Origin: Clostridium sp. 26_22
Lineage (GTDB): Bacteria; Bacillota; Clostridia; TANB77; CAG-508
Length of the DNA stretch: 64,000 nt
Reading direction: 5' to 3'
Assembly (NCBI GenBank): GCA_001916005.1
Contig: MNRP01000055.1
Location: 176,410-240,409 of the forward strand
Part shown: positions 38,201 through 46,309 of the stretch, one piece after another
How positions within the stretch are numbered: the stretch's first letter is position 1
Layout of the letters: each line of letters opens with the position of its first letter
Translations under genes and position numbers: made by a program
Notes under the pieces: generated by a model
Seen by the model: the letters and a program-made list of their open reading frames with translations, nothing else
Told to the model about the DNA's origin: nothing
Database searches by the model: none

Positions 38201-38882
38201 TAATGTTGGAGATGGAGTATTCGTAATAAACAAAGATGAACTAGAGCATCTTGCACTAAATGAACAAGAAAAGAAATATATAAAGCCGTATTATACAAGT
38301 GATAACATTATTAAATGGAAAACACTAAAAGAAACCAATTTATATATAATATATACTACAAAAAAAGTTAATTCAGAAATAGAAGAATTACCAAATTTAA
38401 AAAAACATTTTGATCAGTATGCGGAAATAATAACTTCGGACAACAAACCCTATGGTCTTCACAGAGCAAGAAATGAAAGTTTTTTTAAGGGAGAAAAAAT
38501 ATTATCAAAAAGAAAATGCACAGAGCCATCTTTTTCTTATTCTGATTTTGATACATATGTATCACAAACTTTTAATGTCATAAAAACCAATAGAATCAAC
38601 GTGAAATATTTATTAGGTATTTTAAATAGTACATTAATTAAATATTGGCTAAAAAATAAAGGAAAAATGCAAGGAAATAATTATCAAGTTGATAAAGAAC
38701 CTTTATGTGCAATTCCCATAGTTTTAAATGATAATTATAAAGAAAAGCTAATAAATAAAGTTGATTCCCTATTGAATAATAATGCAACTGAAGATGAAAT
38801 TGATGAAATAGTTTTTCAAATATACAATATAAATGATGAGGAAAAACAAAGCATTAAGGGAGGTTTATATGGAAAAAATTAA
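35232..38882 (+). CDS. Large Eco57I/type IIG-like adenine methyltransferase
   Basis: 1216 aa from ATG 35232; GGAGG at 35222-35226 rules out an in-frame ATG at 35220. SAM-binding motif I ADPAVGSGAF near residue 533, preceded by KSKGAFYTPREIVHYM; catalytic NPPYV near 785 (GFDIVIGNPPYVKEY); a C-terminal target-recognition-like region with GILNSTLIKYWLKNKGKMQG. It would methylate adenine at a specific site and act with the upstream helicase in restriction. The frame is intact, with no CGG. Confidence 0.82.
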   Translation: MINISDRTQNYLAMLEDKFNKDKFYEFIKDLLNLENENIINGKEQNAGSEQYGHYIDKAQLYAKYEDDKRRNIGVIVIKLKDNKNPANARTLQRNFIAHLLDFYNLDASLTAIYSDTDDTWRLSFVKQEIEIEVGKLKTKVSPAKRYSYLFGKDEPNHTAKEQLLELLENNTKQYSIEEIEEKFSVEKVTKDFFERYKDNYLKLKEVLENNEEFISEATRCDFTSEEFTKKLMGQIVFIYFLQKKGWLGVKLVPDELEVNEYNELYSKQDVLGKKILDKFYINYDGKKIVKKDVLEKVRVNEQDIEILSDIFVDTKYDAKWGTGEKRFIRTMFTKCKDRNKNFFDDYLEPFFYDGLNHKRKNQYFSVFNCKVPFLNGGLFEPLDNYMWESSTFNIDNEIFSNNDGNGILDFFDRYNFTMNEEEPLEKDVAVDPEMLGKIFENLLDVKDRKSKGAFYTPREIVHYMCQESLANYLVNKVGVDYNEIKEFIQYGEMIRDVDLKEATKTDYLVGKSIFEKVQLIDKALENIKVADPAVGSGAFPLGMLNEIVKLRDILTSYMLIYNKLSLFDRKYPEEMITNKRNIYNIKWNTIRNSIYAVDIENSAVDITKLRLWLSIVVDQVDVPKSGPDPLPNLDCKIMQGNSLIDEYNGIKLIDEKFIDELKDRKNIKFNESNGIVKDLKGHKHYISDNQIQFGDGQKKVQIDDLIDLKKELYGTNDPNRKKDILKKIENSRKDLLKLNFVGTNKENELFEIDKSHNKPYFAWKLEFIEVFIENDGFDIVIGNPPYVKEYTDSKIFAKLKDNVYYQGKMDFWYFFGCYGLDLLNNSGIEAYIAPNNWITNYGASKLRNKILNEARINRFIDFGNYKVFNTADIQTMVYILSKNDYDKDKKYQIKYYKLTNSEINDDELHNFLYNDKQNSKYDIKFDYTIYPSRNIDKYIEFLNNDQEKIINKILSNENILYLTESEIAQGIVCPQDSLNKKAVEKLKNHNVGDGVFVINKDELEHLALNEQEKKYIKPYYTSDNIIKWKTLKETNLYIIYTTKKVNSEIEELPNLKKHFDQYAEIITSDNKPYGLHRARNESFFKGEKILSKRKCTEPSFSYSDFDTYVSQTFNVIKTNRINVKYLLGILNSTLIKYWLKNKGKMQGNNYQVDKEPLCAIPIVLNDNYKEKLINKVDSLLNNNATEDEIDEIVFQIYNINDEEKQSIKGGLYGKN

Positions 38883-39099
38883 ATATGAAATAGTAGAACA
38901 TTTAGGTGTATTATCTGAAAGTGAAAAAGGTTGGAAAAAAGAGTTAAATCTTATTAGTTGGAATCAAAGGGAACCTAAATATGATATACGAGATTGGTCA
39001 GAAAATCACGAAAAAATGGGTAAAGGGATTACATTATCAAAAGATGAAACAATGAAATTAAGAAATATTCTTAATAATAATTTAAAATGTAGTATTTAA
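38869..39099 (+). CDS. YdbC-like PC4-family single-strand DNA-binding protein
   Basis: 76 aa from ATG 38869 (GGGAGG just upstream), overlapping the methyltransferase stop. EIVEHLGVLSESEKGWKKEL, NLISWNQREPKYDIRDWS and HEKMGKGITLSKDE match the bacterial YdbC/PC4 family, small homodimeric ssDNA-binding proteins. Its translational coupling to the methyltransferase suggests a DNA-sensing or accessory role in the same defence operon; that is inference. Confidence 0.8.
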   Translation: MEKIKYEIVEHLGVLSESEKGWKKELNLISWNQREPKYDIRDWSENHEKMGKGITLSKDETMKLRNILNNNLKCSI

Positions 39100-39110
39100 A
39101 GGGAGAAAAA

Positions 39111-39857
39111 ATGGATTATAACGTTAATTTTGATGAAGAAGGAGATAGATTAATAGGTTTATTCAAAGAATTTGAAGAAGTAATAAAAAACGAGTGTAGA
39201 AAAACTGGAATTATTACAGATAATAAAGGAATATCTTCTTTAATAGATATTTTAAGTCAAAAAAATAGTGTCGTAAGAAAACATAAAAATGAATTAAATT
39301 TAATTAGAGATGTGCGAAACTTAAATTCACATCAAGGAGCTAAAAAATATAAATATCTTGTATGTCCTAGTCCAGAAATTAATGCTAAATTAGAAAATAT
39401 CATAAATGAGATAAAAAATCCGCCTATGATATATGATAGTAAAATGTGTGTAAAAAAGCAAAATATGTATTGTAGGAATATTGATGATAGTGTTTATGAG
39501 ACAATTAAGACTATGTCAGAAAAATTATATACTCATGTTCCGATTTTTGAGAATAATAAGTTGATAGGTATATTTAGTGAAAATACATTATTAGATATAG
39601 TTAGATTAGAAACAGGAATACTATTAGATGAAAATACAAATTTTTACGCTATAAGGGATGCTTTAAAAATTGAAAATCATTCTATGGAGAGTTTTGAATT
39701 CATTTCTAGAAGAAAAAACATTTATGATGTTGAAGATTTATTTAAAAATTATTTTTCAAGCCATAAAAGAGTAGGGTGTGTATACATAACAGAAAATGGA
39801 AGAAAAGAAGAAAATATTTTAGGAATGTTAACGGCCTGGGATGTTCTAGGAAATTAG
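39111..39857 (+). CDS. HEPN-like plus CBS-pair protein
   Basis: 248 aa, 12 bases after the PC4-like gene. Residues 1-100 are helical with RNLNSH at 69-74, the R-x4-H pattern of HEPN RNases. Residues about 105-248 form two CBS motifs (VYETIKTMSEKLYTHVPIFE with IGIFSENTLLD, and VYITENGRKEENILGMLTAW), which bind adenine nucleotides. A nucleotide-gated RNase effector would fit the defence context, but the HEPN call rests on one short motif. Confidence 0.5.
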   Translation: MDYNVNFDEEGDRLIGLFKEFEEVIKNECRKTGIITDNKGISSLIDILSQKNSVVRKHKNELNLIRDVRNLNSHQGAKKYKYLVCPSPEINAKLENIINEIKNPPMIYDSKMCVKKQNMYCRNIDDSVYETIKTMSEKLYTHVPIFENNKLIGIFSENTLLDIVRLETGILLDENTNFYAIRDALKIENHSMESFEFISRRKNIYDVEDLFKNYFSSHKRVGCVYITENGRKEENILGMLTAWDVLGN

Positions 39858-39962
39858 GCTAATGATGATAGGTATGGTTGAATAATTAGATGATAAAGTG
39901 AATATTGAATTTTTAAAAGTAGATAATAATTTAATTGAAATTATAATTAGGGAGGATATAAT

Positions 39963-40139
39963 ATGGGATTATTTAGTTCAAACAATGATGAATTTAAAGT
40001 TGGGGATAAAGTAAGAGTAAGATATAGAGAGCAAGAAGGATATATAATAGATAAGGATGGTAATTTATATATGGTATCATTAGAGAGTGGAAATTACGTG
40101 GATTCATTTTCAGCTGATCAACTAGAAAAATGTTGGTAA
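39963..40139 (+). CDS. Small SH3-like protein, unknown function
   Basis: 58 aa with GGAGG before the ATG. FKVGDKVRVRYREQEGYIID, then GNLYMVSLESGNYVDSF suggests a small beta-barrel of the SH3/KOW kind. The about 100 bases before it, after the CBS gene, show no gene. Confidence 0.5.
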   Translation: MGLFSSNNDEFKVGDKVRVRYREQEGYIIDKDGNLYMVSLESGNYVDSFSADQLEKCW

Positions 40140-40241
40140 ATTTATTTAATTAGTATATGGGAAAAAATATATAAATAGCTCTATTCGCGAAAAAAACATT
40201 TCCTATATTAGAAAATAGATAAGGAGGTTAAAAATGAAAAG

Positions 40242-40331
40242 ATGAAAAGTTTTTTTAAAGTATTGTTGACTATATTAGGAGTAGTTGGAGCATTTATTAT
40301 AGTAAGAGCAATAATAATTACAGTTTTATAA
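40242..40331 (+). CDS. 29-residue membrane peptide
   Basis: ATG at 40242 (a nearer ATG at 40234 stops after three codons) reads MKSFFKVLLTILGVVGAFII then a short hydrophobic end. AAGGAGG at 40220-40226 serves it. Possibly a real small membrane peptide; nothing else supports it. Confidence 0.35.
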   Translation: MKSFFKVLLTILGVVGAFIIVRAIIITVL

Positions 40332-40351
40332 AATATGGAGGAAATTTATTT

Positions 40352-41035
40352 ATGGAAGATGAAAAAATAGTAGAAAAAAAAGATGTAAAAAATGAAGAAA
40401 ATTTTAAAAATTATAAAAAAGCTATCAAGAATGAGAAAAAGTATAACTTATTATCTAAATTAATAAAAACAAATAAATTGAAATTTATATTTATTATTTT
40501 ATTGATTGTAATTATTGTATCAATAGTAGTTGGAGTTAAAACTACTAAAAAGAAAGAATCAACTGATTTTACATATTTAAATCAATTACTTGAAAAATCA
40601 AGCGAATTAACATCTGCAAAATTAAAAATTACGGGTATAGAAAATTATAAAGATGCTGGAGCTATGATAATTAATAGATCTGACTTTACAATGGTATATA
40701 CTGCAACGATTAGAGCGGGAGTTGAACTTAAAGAAGTAAAAGTTGAACCTAATAATATTACAAAAGAGATTATAATAACTATACCTAAAGCAAAAGTTTT
40801 TGATTGTCATGTAAATCAGGAAGATATTAAATATTTTGACGAAAAATTTGCATTATTTAATGTTGATTCAAAGGAAGATGCTAATAAAGCTTGTGCATTA
40901 GCAGAACAAGATGGTATAAAAGAAGCAGAACAAACTGGTATACTTGAATTTGCTGAAACTGAGGCAGAATATGTAATTAAAGATATTCTTACTCCTGCAC
41001 TTCCAAAAGGATATAAGCTTATAATAAAAAGATAG
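40352..41035 (+). CDS. DUF4230-like membrane-anchored protein
   Basis: 227 aa. Charged N-terminus, one membrane segment (about residues 48-68), then an extracellular domain with ELTSAKLKITGIENYKDAGA, VYTATIRAGVELKEVKVEPN and a C-terminal EYVIKDILTPALPKGYKLII, as in DUF4230 proteins. The function of the family is unknown. GGAGG precedes the ATG. Confidence 0.6.
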   Translation: MEDEKIVEKKDVKNEENFKNYKKAIKNEKKYNLLSKLIKTNKLKFIFIILLIVIIVSIVVGVKTTKKKESTDFTYLNQLLEKSSELTSAKLKITGIENYKDAGAMIINRSDFTMVYTATIRAGVELKEVKVEPNNITKEIIITIPKAKVFDCHVNQEDIKYFDEKFALFNVDSKEDANKACALAEQDGIKEAEQTGILEFAETEAEYVIKDILTPALPKGYKLIIKR

Positions 41036-41040
41036 TTTAA

Positions 41041-41073
41041 TTAAAAAGTAGAAGTTTTTCTTCTACTTTTTAA
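41041..41073. terminator. Bidirectional terminator
   Basis: TTAAAAAGTAGAAG (41041-41054) is perfectly complementary to CTTCTACTTTTTAA (41060-41073). It serves the two convergent genes. Confidence 0.85.
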
Positions 41074-41522
41074 TTATTCCATAAGAATTCTGGAGAATAT
41101 AATTTATTCAATTTATATATAATTTCATTGATATTTATATTAAAACTAGTATTAAAAACATAAGGAATATTTATTAAAAAATTATTTCCTATGTTATTCT
41201 TAATTTTATATACTTTATTATAATCAGAATTATTAAAAACAATTAAATTCAAATAATCAGAATACAATAATTTTCTCAATATTTCTTTGAATTCTACATT
41301 ATTCAAATTAATATAGCAACATAAAAAATCATTATCTAATTTTAATAAGATAACACCAAAAAATATATTTTTATAATTTATTACTTTAAATTTAAAATTA
41401 ATTTCAGAATAATATTTATTTGATTTTATTCCTAAACAAACTCCATTCATATCATCATCTATTAAGACTAGCTTATTTGATTTGAGATAATTAATGTCAT
41501 GGATTTTTATAATAGAATTCAA
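41070..41522 (-). CDS. Uncharacterised 150-aa protein
   Basis: Minus-strand frame with AAAGGTGT before the ATG. Very rich in Asn, Ile, Leu and Tyr (KLVLIDDDMNGVCLGIKSNK, then FKVINYKNIFFGVILLKLDN). No family recognised. It is the last gene before the gene-free hairpin region at 41.5-42.0 kb and is transcribed away from it. Confidence 0.5.
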   Translation of the reverse strand: MNSIIKIHDINYLKSNKLVLIDDDMNGVCLGIKSNKYYSEINFKFKVINYKNIFFGVILLKLDNDFLCCYINLNNVEFKEILRKLLYSDYLNLIVFNNSDYNKVYKIKNNIGNNFLINIPYVFNTSFNININEIIYKLNKLYSPEFLWNN

Positions 41523-41639
41523 TTCTAATACACACCTTTCTTATTAATATTTAAGAAATAATAGAAGCATTATATCATAAAATTAAATTTTTTAATAGAC
41601 ATAATATAAAATTTCATAAAAAAATATTAAAAAACATTG

Positions 41640-41957
41640 AAAAATAAATAATTAAAAATTTTAGCTTCCTATATTTTCAATTTATAATAAATGATGTAAA
41701 ATAAGAGTGTATTTAAAACAAAGGATAGAATAAGAAATGAACTTATTCTATTTACCTAAAAGTATGTTATAAAAAGCATAATTTTAGGTTTAAGGCATTT
41801 TTAATGCTATTAATACTTGGTATATCCAAGTGTAGTTTAAAAGCACAAGCTATAAAAATTAGACTTTATTTTTGGTGCTTAATATTTTATAAAAGGTAAA
41901 AAAGTTATAGGAATTTTCGCCCCCCGAGGTTTCTTTAATATTTTTACCTTTTTTATT
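41640..41957. other. Gene-free, hairpin-dense region: candidate oriT, single-strand promoter or structured RNA
   Basis: No gene between 41523 and 42029. Consecutive inverted repeats: ATAGAATAAG/CTTATTCTAT (41725-41751), ACCTAAAA/TTTTAGGT (41754-41789), GGCATT/AATGCT (41794-41808), ACTTGG/CCAAGT (41815-41831), AAGCAC/GTGCTT (41841-41880), GGTAAAAA/TTTTTACC (41895-41948, then T). The last encloses TCGCCCCCCGA, an unusual C run in this AT-rich DNA. The SSB, methyltransferase, ArdC and primase genes start to its right, as a leading region would. No nick site can be identified. Confidence 0.4.
41895..41955 (+). terminator. Terminator-like stem at the right edge of the hairpin region
   Basis: GGTAAAAA (41895-41902) and TTTTTACC (41941-41948) bracket a C-rich inner hairpin, followed by TTTTTTATTTT. 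If the region is transcribed rightward, this would end the RNA about 75 bases before the next gene. Confidence 0.5.
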
Positions 41958-42029
41958 TTGATAAGAAAGGAGGATTTTGAGTTAGATTCTTGTTTTAAAT
42001 ACGATAATAAAAAAGGAAGGAGAGAAAAT

Positions 42030-42281
42030 ATGGGATTTATCTCAAAAAAAAGAAAAAACAATATACTTAATAAAATAAGTATAGAAAGAGAGTTTGCTTC
42101 AGAGATTGTAGAAATTTTTGAAGAAAAACTAGAAGAATTAAATGTTACCTTACCTGGAATAATTTATGATAATGATGATGAAGATTCCAGAATAAAAAGT
42201 AAGGTAAGAAAAGAATTAATTTCTGAAATCGAAGATTTTGTCTGTGCTAATAAAAAAACATTATTTAATAAAATAGCATAA
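42030..42281 (+). CDS. Small helical protein opening the leading-region operon
   Basis: 83 aa from ATG 42030 with AAGGAGAG. MGFISKKRKNNILNKI is basic; the rest is acidic and helical (EREFASEIVEIFEEKLEELN). No family recognised. First gene of an about 14-kb run of same-strand genes. Confidence 0.5.
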   Translation: MGFISKKRKNNILNKISIEREFASEIVEIFEEKLEELNVTLPGIIYDNDDEDSRIKSKVRKELISEIEDFVCANKKTLFNKIA

Positions 42282-42299
42282 AAGAAAAGAGGGAAAAAG

Positions 42300-43223
42300 A
42301 TGGATAAAAATATGAGAGAGTACCTAAATAAAAATTTAATAGGAAATGTTAGGTCAGGTACAAGAGGAGAAAAAGATAATCCAATTAAACTTGCTTATTT
42401 TAATGTTCATACTGATAAATCAACTCCAGAATTAGCAGTTGAAATATTTAATGAAGTTTATAATAAACCAAACAAATTAAAAATTAAATTCTTTAATCAA
42501 AGTCCATTAGTTGAAGGATTTCAAAAATATGAAGGAAAAAAATTAAAATGCTACGGTAACGGTAAAGAAGCAAGAGTTTTAGATGAAGATGGGAAAAGAA
42601 AAGCAATTGAATGTAAAGCTGATGAATGTCCTTATCGAAAAAATAAGCAGTGTAAAAAGGTTGGAAGATTATATTTTATAATTGATAAACTACAAGATGA
42701 AGGAATTTGGTGTTATCCAATGGGTAGTGAAAAAGGAATAGAAAATGTTAAAAGAAGAATAGAGAGAGCTAATAGACTTGGACAAGACTTAACATGTAAT
42801 TGGTATGAGTTATATTTAAAGGCAGAAGATGCAATAATGGGAAAAAATTATATACCAGATATTAAAAAACTTGAAGATTATGAAAATATAAATAATACTA
42901 AAGTAGTAGAACATCAAGATAAAATTAGCAATAATAAAAATACAAACGAAACTAATAAAAATATCAACTATCTAAAAATTCTTGAATTTAAAAAGACAAT
43001 GTATGAAGATAAAGAAGTATCTAAAATAATATGTATTGATACAAGCTCAAAAAAACATGAGCTTATTTTAATGCCTGATAGCAGACAAGATATATTAAAT
43101 GTTAAAGTTGAAAGTATTATTATGCCTATAAGTATTAGTACTAGAAGTAATTTTACTATATTAAATGATTATAAAATTGTAAAGGCTGTAGAAAATAATA
43201 CAGAAAATAAAAAAGCAGTCTAA
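42300..43223 (+). CDS. Recombination-directionality-factor-like (Gp3-like) protein
   Basis: 307 aa. The central part (KIKFFNQSPLVEGFQKYEGK, then a Cys-containing stretch with CKADECPYRKNKQCKKVGRL and IDKLQDEGIWCYPMGS) matches a family of phage/ICE proteins related to the Gp3-like recombination directionality factors. The four cysteines may bind zinc. It would influence integrase direction or act as a recombination accessory. The tail after about residue 200 is low-complexity Asn-rich, followed by a small beta domain. Confidence 0.5.
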   Translation: MDKNMREYLNKNLIGNVRSGTRGEKDNPIKLAYFNVHTDKSTPELAVEIFNEVYNKPNKLKIKFFNQSPLVEGFQKYEGKKLKCYGNGKEARVLDEDGKRKAIECKADECPYRKNKQCKKVGRLYFIIDKLQDEGIWCYPMGSEKGIENVKRRIERANRLGQDLTCNWYELYLKAEDAIMGKNYIPDIKKLEDYENINNTKVVEHQDKISNNKNTNETNKNINYLKILEFKKTMYEDKEVSKIICIDTSSKKHELILMPDSRQDILNVKVESIIMPISISTRSNFTILNDYKIVKAVENNTENKKAV

Positions 43224-43281
43224 TCAAGGATAATAGATAAAGGCTGCTAATTAAATATGTTTTAAAGAAAGGATAATTTAT

Positions 43282-43446
43282 ATGTTAAAAATATTAAAAA
43301 AATTATTAATAATAAGTTTAATCTTGCTTATCCAATCTGTAATTGTAATTTATAAAATAATATCAAAATTTTGGAGAAAATACAATATTAATATTAAAGA
43401 TTTTGTAAGAAAATTAGATAAAGAGTTAAAGGTAGAATTACAATGA
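43282..43446 (+). CDS. 54-residue single-pass membrane protein
   Basis: ATG 43282 with AAAGGAT; MLKILKKLLIISLILLIQSV then a basic helix. Its TGA overlaps the ATG of the next gene (ATGA), which supports it as a real coupled gene. Function unknown. Confidence 0.5.
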   Translation: MLKILKKLLIISLILLIQSVIVIYKIISKFWRKYNINIKDFVRKLDKELKVELQ

Positions 43447-44030
43447 AAAATAAATTTAGAATTGGTGAAATTGTAGTTGTAAATGGAAAAGGTAAGATCT
43501 ATGATAAGCATTTTAAAGCATTAGGAATTATACAGTATAAAGATTATTATTTTAATGAATATTTTGTAACTATGATTTCGAGTAATAAAGAGGATTGGTT
43601 TAGCGAGGAGGATATAGAAATTGTAATGGATAGAAAATATAAAAAAACAGATAAGTATAAAGTAGTAATGGCAATTAATATAAAAGGATTACAACTTATT
43701 TTAAATAAAATAGAAAAGATGCCTAATAAAAATAATAATATATTAAAAAAACTTGATTTATATAAGGAATATAAGGTGTTTAGAAATACATATGCAATTT
43801 TAGTTTGGACCTCTACATATTGGTCTGAAAACAATTTTGTTGTTAAATGCATTCAAGATTCATTTAAAACTTTAAGAGAAAATAATTTTGCATATAAGCA
43901 AATTATAATTGGAGAAACGAACCCCAAATATATAAAAATAAATGAGTTTATTGATAATGATCCAAATGTAGATATATTTAATATAAATCAAAAAATTGAA
44001 TTAAAAAATATAGGAGGAATTTTGGTATGA
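43443..44030 (+). CDS. Uncharacterised leading-region protein
   Basis: 195 aa, coupled to both neighbours by 4-base overlaps. The N-terminal FRIGEIVVVNGKGKIYDKHF looks like a small beta-barrel; the C-terminal YAILVWTSTYWSENNFVVKC is part of a mixed alpha/beta domain. I recognise no family. Co-expression with ERF suggests a DNA-metabolism role. Confidence 0.5.
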   Translation: MKNKFRIGEIVVVNGKGKIYDKHFKALGIIQYKDYYFNEYFVTMISSNKEDWFSEEDIEIVMDRKYKKTDKYKVVMAINIKGLQLILNKIEKMPNKNNNILKKLDLYKEYKVFRNTYAILVWTSTYWSENNFVVKCIQDSFKTLRENNFAYKQIIIGETNPKYIKINEFIDNDPNVDIFNINQKIELKNIGGILV

Positions 44031-44557
44031 TAGGAGAAAAAATTATAAAAATAATGTCAGAAATTAATCCAATCGAAAAAACCGAATTAGATGAAGAAAA
44101 GAATTATAAATATGCAAAATCAGAAGACATTATAGCAATGGTAAAACCTTTACTTGTAAAGTATAAGGTTATTATTTTGCCTGTGAAAGTATTAAGTTAT
44201 ACACCACAAGGAAACAAAGTATTTATTACTATGAAATATCAATTTATCGATGTAGAATCGAAAGAAAAAGATTTTATTGAGGTTGAAATCCCAGGAAGTG
44301 GTTATGATGAAAAAGGTAGGGCAGTATATGGTGCATTAACTGGAGCGTATAGATATGCAATGCAAGAAGTTTTTGCAATTCCTGTTGTTGACGAAATTAA
44401 AAACGATAGCAATAATACTGAAAATAACAATGAAGATGAAAATCAGGAAGATGATGGAGGTAACGACCCAAATAACGAATTTATAGATGATGTTGAAATA
44501 CAAGAAATTGAGACAGAAGATTTAGATAAGTTATTTACTGCTAAAAAAATAGCATAA
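44027..44557 (+). CDS. ERF-family single-strand annealing protein
   Basis: 176 aa. EKNYKYAKSEDIIAMVKPLL and GRAVYGALTGAYRYAMQEVF are ERF superfamily hallmarks. ERF proteins anneal complementary single strands and pair with SSB, which is encoded 4 kb downstream. The C-terminal about 50 residues are acidic and Asn-rich. It would help circularise or repair incoming element DNA. Confidence 0.75.
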   Translation: MIGEKIIKIMSEINPIEKTELDEEKNYKYAKSEDIIAMVKPLLVKYKVIILPVKVLSYTPQGNKVFITMKYQFIDVESKEKDFIEVEIPGSGYDEKGRAVYGALTGAYRYAMQEVFAIPVVDEIKNDSNNTENNNEDENQEDDGGNDPNNEFIDDVEIQEIETEDLDKLFTAKKIA

Positions 44558-44582
44558 ATTTAAAAAGAGTGGAGGAAAAAAT

Positions 44583-46253
44583 ATGTTTATAAAAAATGTA
44601 TTTAATGTAATAAATTATAAAGGATTAGAAAATGGATTTAAAGTGGATTTTGATGATATTACATATATCGTTGGTGATAATGCTAAAAATAAAACTACAA
44701 TTGGTTCATTGCCATTGTGGATTTTAACAGGATATAACATATATGGAAGTAACAAAGAACAAGTTGCAAATGATTCTATTATTACAAGTCAAAATACAGT
44801 TGCAAGTATGACAATAATAGACAATGAAGGTTCAGAACATGTAATAACTAGATGTAAAGGAAAAGACAATTTTGTCATGTTGGATGGAATAAGAACTTCT
44901 CAAGAGATACTAACAAGATTTTATAAAGATGTTCATGCTTTTATATGCAGTTATTATCCTAATTATTTCAGAAGTATGGATTTAGCAAAACAAAGAGAAT
45001 TACTATTAAGAATATTACCTGCAATTTCATCAGAAGATGCTTTTAAATTACTTGAAAAAGAAGAACAAGAAATACTTGAAGAGCCCGTTGCAGATATAAA
45101 AGGATTTTGCAAAGCAAAAAGAGCAGAAATAAAAGAAATTACTTCAGAACTAGATAAAATAGCAGGAAGTAAAAATATGCTAATAAATATTGCAATACAA
45201 AAAGAAGAAAATTTAAAAACATTTGATAAACAAAATGAATTAGATAATCTTGAAAGAAAATATGAAAAATTAATTGAAAACACTGATAATATTGTAACCA
45301 TTGAAGAAATAGAAAAAGATATTAACAAGTTAGACAATAAAATATCTAATAATATAAAAATAGAATTGCAGGAGTTACAAACAAGACAGAAAAAAGAATT
45401 AGAAAATTTTGATAACATAGCATCTGTAACATCTACTTGTCCAACTTGTAAACAGGAAATAAAAAATGAAAATTTAATTAAAGCACTTAAAATAACTTAT
45501 AAGAAAAACATTAATATAATTGCTGGAAAAATAGAAATTTTAAAAAAGGATACACAAGAATTAATAGATAAAAGGAAGGAAAAAATAGAAAAGTATAAAG
45601 TTTTAAAAACACCTCAAATGCAAGAAAAAACTAAAATAAGAGATGAAATAAAACAAAAAATAGATATTCTTCAAAAAGAAAAATCAGAAATAGATTTATT
45701 TAATAAAGAAGTAGAATTAAAATATAATGAAATTCAAAATGCTAAAAAGCAAATAGAAGAGTTTGACAAATTAAGTAAAGAAATGTCTGAAACTATTGAT
45801 AAATATAATAATCAATTAAAAATTGCTACAAGATTAAATCTATTGACAATTAAAGAGCAAATGAAAGAAGCAAATGGCTATTTAAAAAATGTTACAATAG
45901 AATTTAGCCGTGTAAATGAAGAAACAGGTGAAATTATGGATGTTTATGAAATAAAATATAATGGCAGAATGTATGAAAAACTTTCAAAATCTTATAAATT
46001 AAGAGCAGACATAGAAATTGCAACATTGATAAATAAAATTACAGGAATAAATACGCCAATGTTTATTGATGATGTTGAATCGATAACCAAAATTGATACA
46101 ACAAATAATATACAAACTATTATGGCTATTGTAATAAAATATAACGATTTAGAAGTTATTTATGACTATTCAGAAGTCTTAAAGAGAGAAAGAGATTCAA
46201 TAAATAAAAAAATAGAGGAAAGTAGTAGTAATCTATTACAGAATGCTGCTTAA
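44583..46253 (+). CDS. SbcC/Rad50-like ATPase with zinc-hook motif
   Basis: 556 aa. N-terminal lobe with a P-loop-like GDNAKNKT at 31-38, a long coiled coil (about 170-420) broken by the hook CPTC at 286-289, and a C-terminal lobe with MFIDDVESI as Walker B. Oddity: the usual Gly before the P-loop Lys is Asn (GxxxxGKT becomes GDNAKNKT). No SbcD-type nuclease is adjacent. It probably bridges or processes DNA ends during recombination. Confidence 0.75.
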   Translation: MFIKNVFNVINYKGLENGFKVDFDDITYIVGDNAKNKTTIGSLPLWILTGYNIYGSNKEQVANDSIITSQNTVASMTIIDNEGSEHVITRCKGKDNFVMLDGIRTSQEILTRFYKDVHAFICSYYPNYFRSMDLAKQRELLLRILPAISSEDAFKLLEKEEQEILEEPVADIKGFCKAKRAEIKEITSELDKIAGSKNMLINIAIQKEENLKTFDKQNELDNLERKYEKLIENTDNIVTIEEIEKDINKLDNKISNNIKIELQELQTRQKKELENFDNIASVTSTCPTCKQEIKNENLIKALKITYKKNINIIAGKIEILKKDTQELIDKRKEKIEKYKVLKTPQMQEKTKIRDEIKQKIDILQKEKSEIDLFNKEVELKYNEIQNAKKQIEEFDKLSKEMSETIDKYNNQLKIATRLNLLTIKEQMKEANGYLKNVTIEFSRVNEETGEIMDVYEIKYNGRMYEKLSKSYKLRADIEIATLINKITGINTPMFIDDVESITKIDTTNNIQTIMAIVIKYNDLEVIYDYSEVLKRERDSINKKIEESSSNLLQNAA

Positions 46254-46290
46254 AATAAAAACTATCAAAAATATGATGGTTTTTTATTTT
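46252..46290 (+). terminator. Terminator-like hairpin before the amidoligase gene
   Basis: AAAATAAAAACTATCA (46252-46267) pairs with TGATGGTTTTTTATTTT (46274-46290) with one bulge. Confidence 0.65.
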
Positions 46291-46309
46291 GTCAAGGAAG
46301 GAGAAAAGA

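Noticed and set aside
32010..38882. Classical BREX or DISARM system
   Set aside because: Only a PLD-helicase and a large methyltransferase are present; PglZ, BrxC, DrmA/DrmB and other core partners are missing.
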